Positions 22,201-30,686 of a DNA stretch of 64,000 bases are shown here, piece by piece. Below the pieces are notes generated by a model. It had not been told where the DNA came from and ran no database searches. It saw only the letters and a program-made list of their open reading frames with translations. Origin of the DNA: an uncultured Phocaeicola sp. (GTDB lineage: Bacteria; Bacteroidota; Bacteroidia; Bacteroidales; Bacteroidaceae); the NCBI GenBank assembly GCA_944321015.1, contig CALUJS010000001.1, positions 1 through 64,000 on the forward strand. Reading direction: 5' to 3'. Position 1 is the first letter of the stretch, and each line of letters opens with the position of its first letter. A program made the position numbers and the translations under genes.

Positions 22201-22535
22201 AGTTCCGCTGGAAGCCCGGCAAGTCCGAGCGCGACAGCCGGGTATACTTGACGCTCAACGGCTTGCACGACGTGGCAAAGGTGCGGGTGAACGGCGTCGA
22301 CTGTGGCACGGCCTGGACGGCCCCCCATGAGGTAGAAGTGACGCAGGCGCTGCGGAAGGGCCGCAACACGCTCGAAATAGAGGTGACCAACACGTGGGCC
22401 AATGCCCTGCTGGGAGCCGACGAGGGAAAGGCCCCGTTCGATGGCATATGGACGAACGCCAAGTATCGCCGTGGCGACAAGGAACTCATCCCGGCAGGCC
22501 TGACGGAGACTCCCGTATGGAAGCTGGTGAAATGA
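19272..22535 (+). CDS. GH106 family alpha-L-rhamnosidase
   Basis: The 1087-residue protein has a signal peptide ending near GHVAAQ. The N-terminal barrel starts with RPWTFWYWMFGAVTREGI, characteristic of GH106. E452 lies in HVDSWECGCQNW and E584 in IQAEGFTEV. They are 132 residues apart, equal to the spacing of the catalytic pair Glu461/Glu593 that I recall for B. thetaiotaomicron BT0986. A galactose-binding-like jelly roll closes the protein (VYLTLNGLHDVAKVRVNG). BT0986 hydrolyses an alpha-L-rhamnose linkage in an RG-II side chain using calcium, so the same reaction is inferred. It has the same length class as the family and shows no truncation. Confidence 0.9.
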   Translation: MTKKNLLAAWTVALAVLAGARPGHVAAQTTLQEQFTQLSSDEARPWTFWYWMFGAVTREGITADLEAMKRVGLGGAYLMPIKSVAQGPQFGGKAEQLSPEWWDMVRFSMEEADRLGLELGMHICDGFALAGGPWITPGESMQKVVFADTIVSGGRMEGLVLPRPEAYKGYYEDIALYALPVKGGEDTGLVPKVTCGNVEILPQGKQGVSMSDDGTIRSSAPCWIQMEYPEPVTCRNVEIILTGNNYQAHRLKVMASDNGRDFRFVKQLQPARQGWQNTDENSTHSVPPTTAKFFRFYWTPEGSEPGSEDMDAAKWKPNLKIKKLVIHSEPRLNQWEGKAALVWRVAADTPSEEVPAEDCVKPSEAIDLTAGMRDGVLTAALPEGRWRLLRMGHTSTGHENATGGGGKGLECSKFDARIVRKQFDNWFGRVFTMVDRDLARRVLKYMHVDSWECGCQNWSDNFADEFRARRGYDLMPWLPLLAGIPMESAERSEEVLRDVRTTCAELVNDVFYKTLAEAAREYGCRFSAECVAPTMVSDGLLHYQMVDLPMGEFWLRSPTHDKPNDMLDAVSGGRIYGKRIIQAEGFTEVRGTWDEAPSTVKALLDRNYALGINKLFFHVTAHNPWLDRKPGMTLDGIGFFFQRDNTWYDDGGKALVDYVRRCQTLLQYGYPVTDIAVFTGEEMPRRAVLPERLVPMLPGIFGRARVESERVRLANVGEPLRTMPVGVTHSANMADPEDWVNPLRGYAYDSFNKDALLRLAEADNTKGVFRMPWGSEYRVLVVPESRPMMPNKVSSPEMEKLLKRFYQSGVLVIREPFLYDNFNDFGLERDVVVPKNVAWTHRRGDEADIYFIANQDEHSGQSFTASFRISGMQPELWDPMTGEVSEPGVWRERDGRVEVSLSLAPSQSMFVVFRRPSSKVGEATVKSVRRRPLEVKEWTIHYNTLGLDETVSELRSWTSSRNDKVRYYSGTAVYRTEFRWKPGKSERDSRVYLTLNGLHDVAKVRVNGVDCGTAWTAPHEVEVTQALRKGRNTLEIEVTNTWANALLGADEGKAPFDGIWTNAKYRRGDKELIPAGLTETPVWKLVK

Positions 22536-22564
22536 CGGAATAATCAATCATAACGATACAGAAT

Positions 22565-24028
22565 ATGAAAGGAATGAAAACTTGGGCTGCCTTGGCACTG
22601 TTCCAACTGGCAGCCGTGGCGTTGAAGGCCGAGGTCCGCATGCCCGCCTTCTTCGCAGACAACATGGTGCTGCAACAGCAGACGTCGGCCAACCTCTGGG
22701 GATGGGCCGAGCCGTCGGCCGAGGTGTCGGTGCGCACGGGATGGAATGGCAAGACCTATACGGCCCGGGCGGCCGCCGACGGCAAGTGGAAGCTTGCGGT
22801 GGAGACCCCCGCGGCGGGCGGCCCCTATGACATCACCGTGAGCGACGGCGACGAACTCACGCTCCGCAACGTGATGATAGGCGAGGTGTGGGTGTGCTCG
22901 GGTCAGAGCAACATGGAGATGCCCATGAAGGGCTTCAAGATGCAGCCTGTCGAGGGCGCCAACATGGACGCCGCCTACAGCCGCAACCCGCGCATCAGGC
23001 TCTTCACCGTGGGGCTCAACTCGCAGACCGTTCCGCAGGACACCGTGAAGGGCCGGTGGAGCGAGGCTTGCGCCGAGAGCGTCCGCGACTTTAGCGCGAC
23101 GGCCTACTACTTCGGGCGAATGCTCAACCGCGTGCTCGATGACGTCCCCGTGGGTCTCATCGTGACGGCCTGGGGAGGTTCGGCATGTGAGGCGTGGATG
23201 AATCCCGCCTGGTTGAAGCCCGAATGGATGGAGAACTACAAATACCCCGTTCCGGAGCCGGGAGGGAAGATTCCCTCGCCCAACCGCACCGCCTCCGTGC
23301 TCTACAACGGCATGCTCCACCCGCTCGTGGGCTACACGATGCGGGGCGTCATCTGGTATCAGGGCGAGGACAACTACGACCGCGCCTGGAGCTATGCCGA
23401 CCAGCTGAGCACGATGGTCGAGGGCTGGCGCTCCGAGTGGGGGCAGGGCGACTTCCCCTTCTATTTCTGCCAGATAGCTCCCTATGACTACAGCCTGCTC
23501 TTCAAGGAGGGCGAGGAGGTGCCCAACTCGGCTTTCCTGCGCGAACAGCAGGCCAAGGCCGCCGAAATCATCCCCAACAGCGGCATGGCGGTGCTCATGG
23601 ACGCCGGCATGGAGACCTGCATACATCCGCGCAAGAAGCATCTGGCGGGCGAGCGTCTCTGCCTGCAGGCCTTGTGCAAGACGTATGGCGTGAAGGGTCT
23701 GGTGTGCGATCCCCCCATCTACAAGAGCATGGACGTAGAGGGCGACACGGTCATCATTACGTTTGACCGTAACAAGATGTGGCCAGCCGGCCGCGGCGTC
23801 TTCTCGTCAAAGTGTTTCGAGCTGGCGGGAGAGGACCGCGTCTTCCACCCGGCAGAGGCCACGATCGTCCAGAAGCGTGTGCATGTGAGGAGCAAGGATG
23901 TTCCCCATCCCGTTGCCGTGCGCTACGGTTTCTCGAACTGGGTAGATGGTGACCTGTATGGTGAGGAGATTCCCGTGTCCTCCTTCCGTTCGGACGATTG
24001 GCCGGAGACTCGTGAGGTTAAGAAGTGA
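22565..24028 (+). CDS. SGNH/GDSL carbohydrate O-acetylesterase (sialate O-acetylesterase-like)
   Basis: The 487-residue secreted protein (signal peptide up to about VALKA) has a beta-sandwich start and an SGNH hydrolase core. The nucleophile Ser115 lies in CSGQSNMEM, the oxyanion region includes GVIWYQGEDNY, and a late His354 in IHPRKK completes the triad, with Asp346 or Asp351-region residues nearby. The family (DUF303/SASA) removes acetyl groups from sugars. RG-II carries O-acetyl on aceric acid and 2-O-methyl-fucose, and homogalacturonan is also acetylated, so pectin deacetylation is the likely role. It is spaced 29 nt from GH106 and 21 nt from the following gene. Confidence 0.85.
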   Translation: MKGMKTWAALALFQLAAVALKAEVRMPAFFADNMVLQQQTSANLWGWAEPSAEVSVRTGWNGKTYTARAAADGKWKLAVETPAAGGPYDITVSDGDELTLRNVMIGEVWVCSGQSNMEMPMKGFKMQPVEGANMDAAYSRNPRIRLFTVGLNSQTVPQDTVKGRWSEACAESVRDFSATAYYFGRMLNRVLDDVPVGLIVTAWGGSACEAWMNPAWLKPEWMENYKYPVPEPGGKIPSPNRTASVLYNGMLHPLVGYTMRGVIWYQGEDNYDRAWSYADQLSTMVEGWRSEWGQGDFPFYFCQIAPYDYSLLFKEGEEVPNSAFLREQQAKAAEIIPNSGMAVLMDAGMETCIHPRKKHLAGERLCLQALCKTYGVKGLVCDPPIYKSMDVEGDTVIITFDRNKMWPAGRGVFSSKCFELAGEDRVFHPAEATIVQKRVHVRSKDVPHPVAVRYGFSNWVDGDLYGEEIPVSSFRSDDWPETREVKK

Positions 24029-24049
24029 CATCCCCATCAATCGATATAC

Positions 24050-26338
24050 ATGAAACGAATCATCACTCTTTTCTGTTTCTTGTCGGCCGTGTTGTGCATC
24101 CTGGCGCAACCGGCCGATTATGTTTGGACCACTCCCGGTCGCGACGCTTCGGAGTCGATGCCGTGCGGCGGGGGCGACATCGGCATGAATGTGTGGGTGG
24201 AAGACGGCGAGCTGCTCTTCTACATCAGCCGCAGCGGTGCCTTCGACGAGCATAACACGTTGCTGAAGCAGGGCCGCGTCCGTGTCCGGGTGGACGATGC
24301 CTCGCTTCCCGGGGAGGGTTTCCGCCAGACGCTCCGTCTGCGCGACGGTTACAACGAGGTGCGCCTTGGCGGGGTCACCCTATGTCTGTGGGCCGACGTG
24401 TTCCGCCCCGTGATTCATCTGGAGCTCGAGGGCGAGCGGGCGTTCACCTGCAGTGTGGCGTATGAGAACTGGCGTCATGCCGACCGCGCTCTCCGTAAGG
24501 GCGAGGGTCAGCAGTGCTCATACAAGTGGGCCGTCCCCAAGAATGCCGTCACCACGCGCGACTCGGTGTTCGCCGGCGGCAACTCCGTGACATTCTTCCA
24601 TCGCAATCCCGCGCGGACCGTGTTCGACTACGTAGTGGAGCAACAGGGGATGTCCGGTGTGAAGTCCCGCCTGATGAACCCAATCGGCAACCTCGTCTCC
24701 GGGGGAATGCTGTGGGGCGACAACCTGACTTTCACTGACACGGCCGAGGGCGAGTATGCCGGGACGGATTATAGGGCCTGGAGGTTCCGCTCCGTGAAGC
24801 CTGAGCGCCGCCATGAGGTGCTGATAGCCCTCCACATCGAGCAGACGACCGATGTGGCCGGCTGGCAGGAGGGCCTGCGGCAGACCGTGGCCTCCATCCG
24901 CACCGACCGGGACCGCAAGGCGACGCGTGCCTGGTGGAATGCCTATTGGCAGCGAAGCTTCATCGAGTCGGACGGCGAAGGAGCCTCCGGCACGATGGCC
25001 CGCAACTATACGCTCTTCCGCTACATGCTGGGCTGCAATGCCTACGGAGCTTGGCCCACGAAGTTCAACGGAGGGCTTTTCACCTTCGACCCCGTAGGAG
25101 TGGACAAGGCACAGGCCTTTACGCCCGATTACAGGAAATGGGGCGGCGGCACCATGACGGCCCAGAATCAGCGGCTCGTCTATTGGGGTATGCTCAAGAG
25201 CGGCGACTTCGACATGATGCCCGCCCAGTTTGACACTTATCTGCGTATGCTTCCCAATGCCGAGTTGCGCAGTCTCCTTTACTGGGGACATGCCGGTGGC
25301 TGTTTCTGCGAACAGATAGAGAACTTCGGCCTCCCCAATCCTGCCGAGTACGGGACCAAGCGCCCTGCCGGGTTTGATCCCGGTCTGGAATACAATGCCT
25401 GGCTGGAGTATGAGTGGGACACCGTGTTGGAGTTCTGCCAGATGATTCTCGAAACCTATCGGTATGCCGGGGCCGACATTGGCAAGTACATCCCCCTGGT
25501 GGAGAGCTCGCTGACGTTCTTTGACGAGCACTATCGTTATCTGGCTTCAAAGCGGGGACGTAACGCGCTCGACGGCGAGGGCAAGCTCATCCTCTTCCCC
25601 GGTTCGGGATGCGAGACATACAAGATGGCCAACAATGCCGCCTCCACCGTGGCTGCCCTGCAGACTGTCACCCGGACGCTCATCGAGGTGAAGGAGGCCC
25701 GGGGCGACACGGCTACGTCCGTCTGGCGGGAATTGCTGAACCGCATCCCCTCCGTTCCCCATCGCATCGTGGACGGACACGAGACGATTGCTCCCGCCAA
25801 GACATGGGAGCGCATCAACAACGTGGAAACGCCTCAGCTTTATCCCGTCTTCCCGTGGCGCATGTACACCCTGACGTCGCCCGACAAGCATCGGCTGGAA
25901 GTGGCCCGCAACACTTATCTCCATGACCCCGACGCCCTCCGCTTCCGCACCCACACGGGATGGAAGCAGGACAACATCTGGGCTGCCTGCCTGGGACTGA
26001 CCGACGAGGCCGCACGGCTGACAGGCGAGAAACTGGCCGACGGGCCGCACCGCTTCCCCGCCTTCTGGGGGCCGGGCTATGACTGGACGCCCGACCACAA
26101 CTGGGGCGGAAGCGGCATGATAGGCCTGCAGGAGATGCTTCTCCAGACCGAAGGAGACAAAATCCATATCCTCCCCGCATGGCCTCGCGAGTGGAATGTG
26201 CGTTTCCGCCTGCATGCGCCGGGCAATACCACCGTAGACGTAGACTATGAGGACGGTCGCCTGCGCCGGCTTCAGGTTTCTCCTGCCGCGCGCGAAGCCG
26301 ACATCGTGATGCCCGACTGGATGCAACCAACCCGTTAA
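24050..26338 (+). CDS. DUF5703 / GH95-like secreted glycosidase (candidate)
   Basis: The 762-residue protein has a signal peptide (MKRIITLFCFLSAVLCILAQ). The N-terminal DUF5703-type beta-domain (YVWTTPGRDASESMPCGGGD) is followed by an (alpha/alpha)6 toroid at about residues 300-680, resembling GH95 and GH65. Motifs include NAYGAWPTKFNGG and WGPGYDWTPDHNWGG. The toroid's conserved polar residues suggest an active glycosidase. B. thetaiotaomicron uses a GH95 alpha-L-galactosidase on RG-II chain A, so that activity is a reasonable candidate, but the sequence is divergent and I cannot name the catalytic pair. It is 12 nt from the GH28 gene. Confidence 0.65.
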   Translation: MKRIITLFCFLSAVLCILAQPADYVWTTPGRDASESMPCGGGDIGMNVWVEDGELLFYISRSGAFDEHNTLLKQGRVRVRVDDASLPGEGFRQTLRLRDGYNEVRLGGVTLCLWADVFRPVIHLELEGERAFTCSVAYENWRHADRALRKGEGQQCSYKWAVPKNAVTTRDSVFAGGNSVTFFHRNPARTVFDYVVEQQGMSGVKSRLMNPIGNLVSGGMLWGDNLTFTDTAEGEYAGTDYRAWRFRSVKPERRHEVLIALHIEQTTDVAGWQEGLRQTVASIRTDRDRKATRAWWNAYWQRSFIESDGEGASGTMARNYTLFRYMLGCNAYGAWPTKFNGGLFTFDPVGVDKAQAFTPDYRKWGGGTMTAQNQRLVYWGMLKSGDFDMMPAQFDTYLRMLPNAELRSLLYWGHAGGCFCEQIENFGLPNPAEYGTKRPAGFDPGLEYNAWLEYEWDTVLEFCQMILETYRYAGADIGKYIPLVESSLTFFDEHYRYLASKRGRNALDGEGKLILFPGSGCETYKMANNAASTVAALQTVTRTLIEVKEARGDTATSVWRELLNRIPSVPHRIVDGHETIAPAKTWERINNVETPQLYPVFPWRMYTLTSPDKHRLEVARNTYLHDPDALRFRTHTGWKQDNIWAACLGLTDEAARLTGEKLADGPHRFPAFWGPGYDWTPDHNWGGSGMIGLQEMLLQTEGDKIHILPAWPREWNVRFRLHAPGNTTVDVDYEDGRLRRLQVSPAAREADIVMPDWMQPTR

Positions 26339-26350
26339 TTCGTAAACACT

Positions 26351-27919
26351 ATGAACATGAAAACTATTTATCGTCGTCTTTTCCCGGCCGTCATCGGCCT
26401 GTGGATTATGTCCGGTGTTGAACTGGCGGCCCAGCCGCGTGCCGCCGTTCCCACGGCCGACCAGGTGGGAGCCGCCTGTATGCCCGACACCATCGCGCTC
26501 ATCCGTGCGCCTTTCGACATGCCGCAACTGACGCGGCCCGTCTTCCCCGACTACACCGTCACACTGACAGCCAAAGCTTTGAAGAAAGCCCCGCTTGCGT
26601 CTACCGTCATCCAGCAAGCCATCGACGAGACCTGCCGGCGCGGCGGAGGCACCGTTGTCGTCCCCGCCGGTGTGTGGCAGAGTGGGCGCATCGTCCTGAA
26701 AAGTAACGTCAATCTTCACTTTGCCGATAGCGCCGAGCTGCATTTCAGCGGTCGTGTGGAGGACTATCTGCCCGTTGTGTTCACCCGCAGCGCGGGCGTT
26801 GAGGGCATGTCGCTCGGAGCGTTTATCTATGCGCACGGACAGGAAAACATTGCCATCACCGGTCATGGCCGCCTTGTCGGCCCCGAGCGCGACTGCGCCA
26901 TCCTGAAGCAGAACATCGGTTATGGCGACTTCGACAAATACATTGCCTATGACCGTCCTGCCACCGAGCGCATCTATGACGGGCACGACGGCACCGATGT
27001 GTTCCTGCCCACCTTCATCGGCCCGGTGGACTGCCGCCGTGTGCTCATCGAAGGCGTGTCGCTGGAAAAGTCCGTATTCTGGAACATCGTGCCCGTTTAT
27101 TGCGACAGCGTCATCATCCGCGGCGTGACGGTGCAGTCCGTCGGCATTCCCACGGGTGACGGCATGGACATCGAGTCGTGTCGCAATGTCCTCGTCGAGT
27201 ACTGCACCCTCTCCACGGGCGATGACAGCTTTACCATCAAGTCCGGCCGTGGCATCGATGGCTTGCGCGTCAACCGCCCCTCGGAGAACATCGTGTTGCG
27301 CCATAACCTCACCCTCACGGGGCACGGAGGCATTACCTGCGGCAGCGAGACGGCCGGCATGATACGCGATGTTTATGCGCACGACTGCGTGTTTCTGGGC
27401 ACCAACGTGGGCATCCGCTTCAAGACGCGCCGTCCGCGCGGCGGAGGCGGCGAACGCCTTTACTATGAACGCATCCGCATGGATTTGAAGGCCACCGCCA
27501 TACACTTCGACATGCTCGGCTCTTCCACCTATGTGGGCGCGTTGGCCGGGCGCGGTCAGATGAAGCGCGATGAGTTCACTCCCGTTTATCGTGACGTGCA
27601 CATCCGCGACATCGTGGTGGAAAATGCCTCCTGCTTCTTGAAAATCAACGGCATACCCGAATCGCCCGCCCGAAACGTGCACATCTCCCGCGCCGAGGCG
27701 AATGCCGGGCAGCTTGCCATCATCAACGATGCCGACGGCGTGACCGTGACCGATGCCGTGCTCCGTGCGCCGGACAATGCCATCAGTGTTTCCGACGGGC
27801 GAAACATCCGCTTCGAGCATGTCCGTTTCGACACGCCCGATGGCGCGGTACGCCTGAATACCGACGGCCCGTTGACGGAAAACATCCGTTTTGCCGACTG
27901 CACGCCCGAAGTGCGCTGA
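26351..27919 (+). CDS. GH28 family polygalacturonase
   Basis: The 522-residue secreted protein (signal peptide ending near ELAAQ) is a right-handed beta-helix. All GH28 landmarks are present: the catalytic aspartates D270 (TGDGMDIES) and D291/D292 (TGDDSFTIKSG), the active-site His325 (GHGG) and the substrate-binding R356 and K358 (IRFKTRR). GH28 hydrolyses alpha-1,4-galacturonic acid linkages by inversion. In RG-II degradation an exo-acting GH28 attacks the backbone. It is the last gene before a strong terminator at 27929-28003. Confidence 0.92.
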   Translation: MNMKTIYRRLFPAVIGLWIMSGVELAAQPRAAVPTADQVGAACMPDTIALIRAPFDMPQLTRPVFPDYTVTLTAKALKKAPLASTVIQQAIDETCRRGGGTVVVPAGVWQSGRIVLKSNVNLHFADSAELHFSGRVEDYLPVVFTRSAGVEGMSLGAFIYAHGQENIAITGHGRLVGPERDCAILKQNIGYGDFDKYIAYDRPATERIYDGHDGTDVFLPTFIGPVDCRRVLIEGVSLEKSVFWNIVPVYCDSVIIRGVTVQSVGIPTGDGMDIESCRNVLVEYCTLSTGDDSFTIKSGRGIDGLRVNRPSENIVLRHNLTLTGHGGITCGSETAGMIRDVYAHDCVFLGTNVGIRFKTRRPRGGGGERLYYERIRMDLKATAIHFDMLGSSTYVGALAGRGQMKRDEFTPVYRDVHIRDIVVENASCFLKINGIPESPARNVHISRAEANAGQLAIINDADGVTVTDAVLRAPDNAISVSDGRNIRFEHVRFDTPDGAVRLNTDGPLTENIRFADCTPEVR

Positions 27920-27928
27920 GAACAATAT

Positions 27929-28003
27929 ATACGCAGAGACACAGCGTTTTTTTGTTTCCCGATTTGTGAGAAAACATACGCTTTGTGTCTCTGCGTATTT
28001 TTA
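27929..28003 (+). terminator. Strong rho-independent terminator after GH28
   Basis: An arm at 27929-27946 (ATACGCAGAGACACAGCG) pairs with 27979-27998 with a two-base bulge, and TTTTTA follows. It ends the operon running from GH137-GH2 to GH28, so the methylesterase downstream needs its own promoter. Confidence 0.8.
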
Positions 28004-28028
28004 TCCCCGATTGAGCCGTTTGACGGGA

Positions 28029-28116
28029 CATATGGGCGCTCCCGTCCGGGCATATGGTCGCTTGCGGCTCTCCATATGGTCGCTCATGTCCGGACATATG
28101 GAGGCTCGCGGCCGGA
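28029..28116. repeat. 22-bp tandem repeat array, site B (4 units)
   Basis: Units start at 28029, 28051, 28073 and 28095, each with a perfect CATATG head and a body such as GTCGCTTGCGGCTCTC. A degenerate GTATAA head follows at 28117. The spacing is exactly 22 nt. The array sits just after the GH28 terminator and before the CE8 gene. Confidence 0.9.
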
Positions 28117-28211
28117 GTATAAATCGAAAAGATGTTAAAAGATGTGCTCCCAATTAAGCTTCCGTTATCGGAAACAGTCATACTTAATAAGTGCAAACAG
28201 GAAACAGAAAG

Positions 28212-29453
28212 ATGAAGAATCGTAAGAACAGAATCTATATTTTATGCTCTGTGCTTTGGGCCGGCCTGTCGATAGGCGTCGCCCGTGCACAATCCTTTGT
28301 GTCAGTCGTGGCGGCCGATGGATCGGGCCAATACACTTCGGTGCAAGCTGCCGTGGATGCATGCCCGTCGGGAACAGGTCGCCACGTAATTTTTATCAAG
28401 AACGGCACATACGCCGAGCGGGTGAATCTGCCTAAGGGAAAGACGCTCAGCCTCGTGGGCGAGAGCCGCGACGGCGTGGTCATCACCAATGACCGCAACC
28501 GGGGCAAGACAAGCCCGTATCGCAACTTTCGCGACATTACTACCCTGCAATGCCAGGGCGATGATTTTTATATGGAAAACATTACCGTGGCCAACACGGC
28601 GGGCAACGTGGGACAGGCTGAGGCGCACTTCATCGCCGGGGCGCGCCAGGTGTATCGCGACTGCCGCTTCACCGGATATCAGGACACGCAACGCACGAAG
28701 AACGGCGCGTATGCTTATCTTGCGGATTGCGTCGTCGAGGGTGCGGTGGATTTCATTTATGGCGATGGCTTGATGTTCTACGACCGCTGCACGTTGCATT
28801 GCGTGAGCGGGCATGGCTATGTGACCGCGCCTTCGGAATGGGCGCACACGACCGTTCCTGCGTCCGACGGCAAACCGCTACACTACGGTTACATCTTCCG
28901 TCAGTGTCGTCTGACGGCCGACCCCGACGTGGCCGAAGGCAGCTATTATCTGGGACGTCCGTGGGGAGAGCGGGCCGCGTCGTACTTCATAGGTTGTACG
29001 ATGGGGCCGCACATCAACGCCCTGGGATGGCATGAGTGGGATGGCCGTGAGGCCACGGCGGACTTCGCCGAGTGGGGTACGCGCGATGCTGATGGCCGAT
29101 TGGCGGACGTGTCGCGCCGCGCGTCGTGGAGCCGTCAGCTTCCGGAGGCCGATGCAGCCGTACTGACGCCTGCAACCGTGTTTGCCACGCAGCCGGGCGG
29201 AGCGGATTTCCGACCTGAAGCCGTCTGCCACATGGAGGCTCCGGCCCGGGTGCGGGTGGACGGCGGCGAGCTGACGTGGACTGCCGTGCCGGGCGCAGTG
29301 GGCTATTTGGTCTATGCCGACGGCCGCTTCCAGGCTGCCGTGGAAGGCACCGTGCATCCGGTCGAACCGGGACACGTATATACGGTAAAGGCCGTGTCGG
29401 CACTGGGTGTGACGAGCCATGCGGCACAGACGCCGACGACGGAGCGGAAATAG
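28212..29453 (+). CDS. CE8 pectin methylesterase
   Basis: The protein has 413 residues from the ATG at 28212; a GTG seven codons upstream is less likely. A signal peptide ends near GVARAQ. The beta-helix carries the CE8 signature set: GTYAERV, QAEAH, D158 in YQDTQR, D180 in VDFIYGDG and R249 in LGRPWG, the two catalytic aspartates and the substrate arginine. It demethylates homogalacturonan, releasing methanol and exposing galacturonate for GH28. A short C-terminal fibronectin-III-like tail (residues 330-413) follows the catalytic domain. A terminator shared with the convergent gene lies 25 nt downstream. Confidence 0.92.
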   Translation: MKNRKNRIYILCSVLWAGLSIGVARAQSFVSVVAADGSGQYTSVQAAVDACPSGTGRHVIFIKNGTYAERVNLPKGKTLSLVGESRDGVVITNDRNRGKTSPYRNFRDITTLQCQGDDFYMENITVANTAGNVGQAEAHFIAGARQVYRDCRFTGYQDTQRTKNGAYAYLADCVVEGAVDFIYGDGLMFYDRCTLHCVSGHGYVTAPSEWAHTTVPASDGKPLHYGYIFRQCRLTADPDVAEGSYYLGRPWGERAASYFIGCTMGPHINALGWHEWDGREATADFAEWGTRDADGRLADVSRRASWSRQLPEADAAVLTPATVFATQPGGADFRPEAVCHMEAPARVRVDGGELTWTAVPGAVGYLVYADGRFQAAVEGTVHPVEPGHVYTVKAVSALGVTSHAAQTPTTERK

Positions 29454-29478
29454 TTGTCTTGATTGGCGGATTCGGAAT

Positions 29479-29533
29479 AAACGCACCGGAGGCTGTGTTC
29501 AAACCCATGCAGAACACAGCCTCCGGTGCGTTT
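29479..29533. terminator. Bidirectional terminator between CE8 and the UroD-like gene
   Basis: A perfect 22-bp inverted repeat (29479-29500 with 29512-29533) encloses an 11-nt loop. It is flanked by A and T runs suited to both strands and lies between converging genes. Confidence 0.85.
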
Positions 29534-29539
29534 GTAGTA

Positions 29540-30574
29540 TCAGTCTTGTGCGGCGCGGAACAGCGCTTCGACATTTTCCGGGCGCGTGTCCATGAGGATG
29601 GCCTCGTGGCTGGGCGAGAGGATGAGTCCGGTGGGGAAGATGCGGCGCAGCTCGTGCACCTTGGCGGTGACTTCATCGGGCGTGCCGCACACCATGAGAT
29701 GCTGGGCATCCACGCCTCCGCAGAACGACACGCGGTCGCCGAAGTCGTGTCTCAGCCGTTCCGGCTCCATCTTGGCGGCGAGCGCCTGGATGGGATGGAT
29801 GGCATCCACACCCATGTCGATGAGGTCGGGGATGATGTCGTGAATGGAGCCGCACGAGTGGTGGATGACCTTGAGCCCGTAGCGTTTGGCCTGCTCCACA
29901 AGGCGGCGTGTGCCGTCGAACACAAAGCGGCGCAATTCTTCCGGGCCTACCATCAGGCCCTGCTGGCTGCCGAAGTCGTTGCCGATGAGCACGGCGTGGA
30001 GCTTGCCTTGTGTGGCGCGGTAGAAGATTTCGTTGGCGCGCAAGTAGAAGTCCGTGATGCGGTCGATGACGGCTTGGAACAGTTCGGGCGCAATGAACAT
30101 CTTCATGAGCGCATCCTCCATGCCGAAGGCGGCGCAGGCGTCTTGGAAATGTGCCGACCAGACGACGCCCAGCACGGCGTACCCCTCGGGCACGTCGTCC
30201 ACCACGCGGCGGCATTCGTCAGGGTCGATGTAGCGTTCCGGTTCGGGCCAGTCGAAAAGGTCTACGGCCGACGGGTCGGTGTAGTCCTCGAAGAATCCGG
30301 GTGCGGTGAGGGTGCGCTCCTCGTTGGAGCCGTCGGTGCGCCGCTTGGCAAAGTCGAAGGCGGCATAGATGGCGTTGCTTGTGGGCGAGTGGTAAGGCAG
30401 TTCCACGGGATAGAGGTCGTCGCCGAGACAGGATTTCAGGCTTTTCATGTCCGTCACGCCGAAATGGCGGTAAAGCATGGGCAGGGCTTTGGCGTCGGGT
30501 ATGCCCAGCCACGAGGCCGGGTGGTCAACGGGACGCCGTTCGATGGTTGCGTAAAATCGTTCGATGTGGTTCAT
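29540..30574 (-). CDS. Uroporphyrinogen decarboxylase-family protein of the MtaA/CmuA methyltransferase type
   Basis: The 344-residue cytoplasmic protein has the UroD TIM-barrel fold. It carries the zinc-site pattern of methylcobalamin-dependent methyltransferases: H239-x-C241 (HHSCGS) and C285 (FCGGVD). True heme-pathway UroD lacks this pattern, so heme synthesis is unlikely. Family members move methyl groups between a corrinoid and a thiol, but no corrinoid-binding protein or activator gene is in the window. It lies beside a methanol-releasing methylesterase and an RG-II cluster, and RG-II contains 2-O-methyl-xylose and 2-O-methyl-fucose. A role in using released methyl groups is a hypothesis. 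It converges on the CE8 gene. Confidence 0.75.
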   Translation of the reverse strand: MNHIERFYATIERRPVDHPASWLGIPDAKALPMLYRHFGVTDMKSLKSCLGDDLYPVELPYHSPTSNAIYAAFDFAKRRTDGSNEERTLTAPGFFEDYTDPSAVDLFDWPEPERYIDPDECRRVVDDVPEGYAVLGVVWSAHFQDACAAFGMEDALMKMFIAPELFQAVIDRITDFYLRANEIFYRATQGKLHAVLIGNDFGSQQGLMVGPEELRRFVFDGTRRLVEQAKRYGLKVIHHSCGSIHDIIPDLIDMGVDAIHPIQALAAKMEPERLRHDFGDRVSFCGGVDAQHLMVCGTPDEVTAKVHELRRIFPTGLILSPSHEAILMDTRPENVEALFRAAQD

Positions 30575-30610
30575 GGTATGTTGGGGTTTTGAGTTAACGA
30601 GGGTTCAGGG

Positions 30611-30686
30611 TTAGTTGACAAGGGGACGAGTTGACAAGTTAACAAGGCTCCTTGTCCCCTCGTCAACTCGTCCCCTTGTCAACTAA
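30611..30686. repeat. Perfect 25-bp inverted repeat overlapping the GNAT stop codon
   Basis: Arms at 30611-30635 and 30662-30686 are exact complements and enclose 26 nt that can fold again (CAAGG with CCTTG). The arms are built from repeated TTGACAAG and GGACGAG steps. The right arm includes the stop codon of the GNAT gene. It could act as a transcription terminator or mRNA 3' stabiliser between two - strand genes. Confidence 0.8.

Noticed and set aside
25547..27925. 792-codon open frame on the - strand opposite the DUF5703 and GH28 genes
   Set aside because: It spans two well-supported + strand genes and their gap and shows no motifs.
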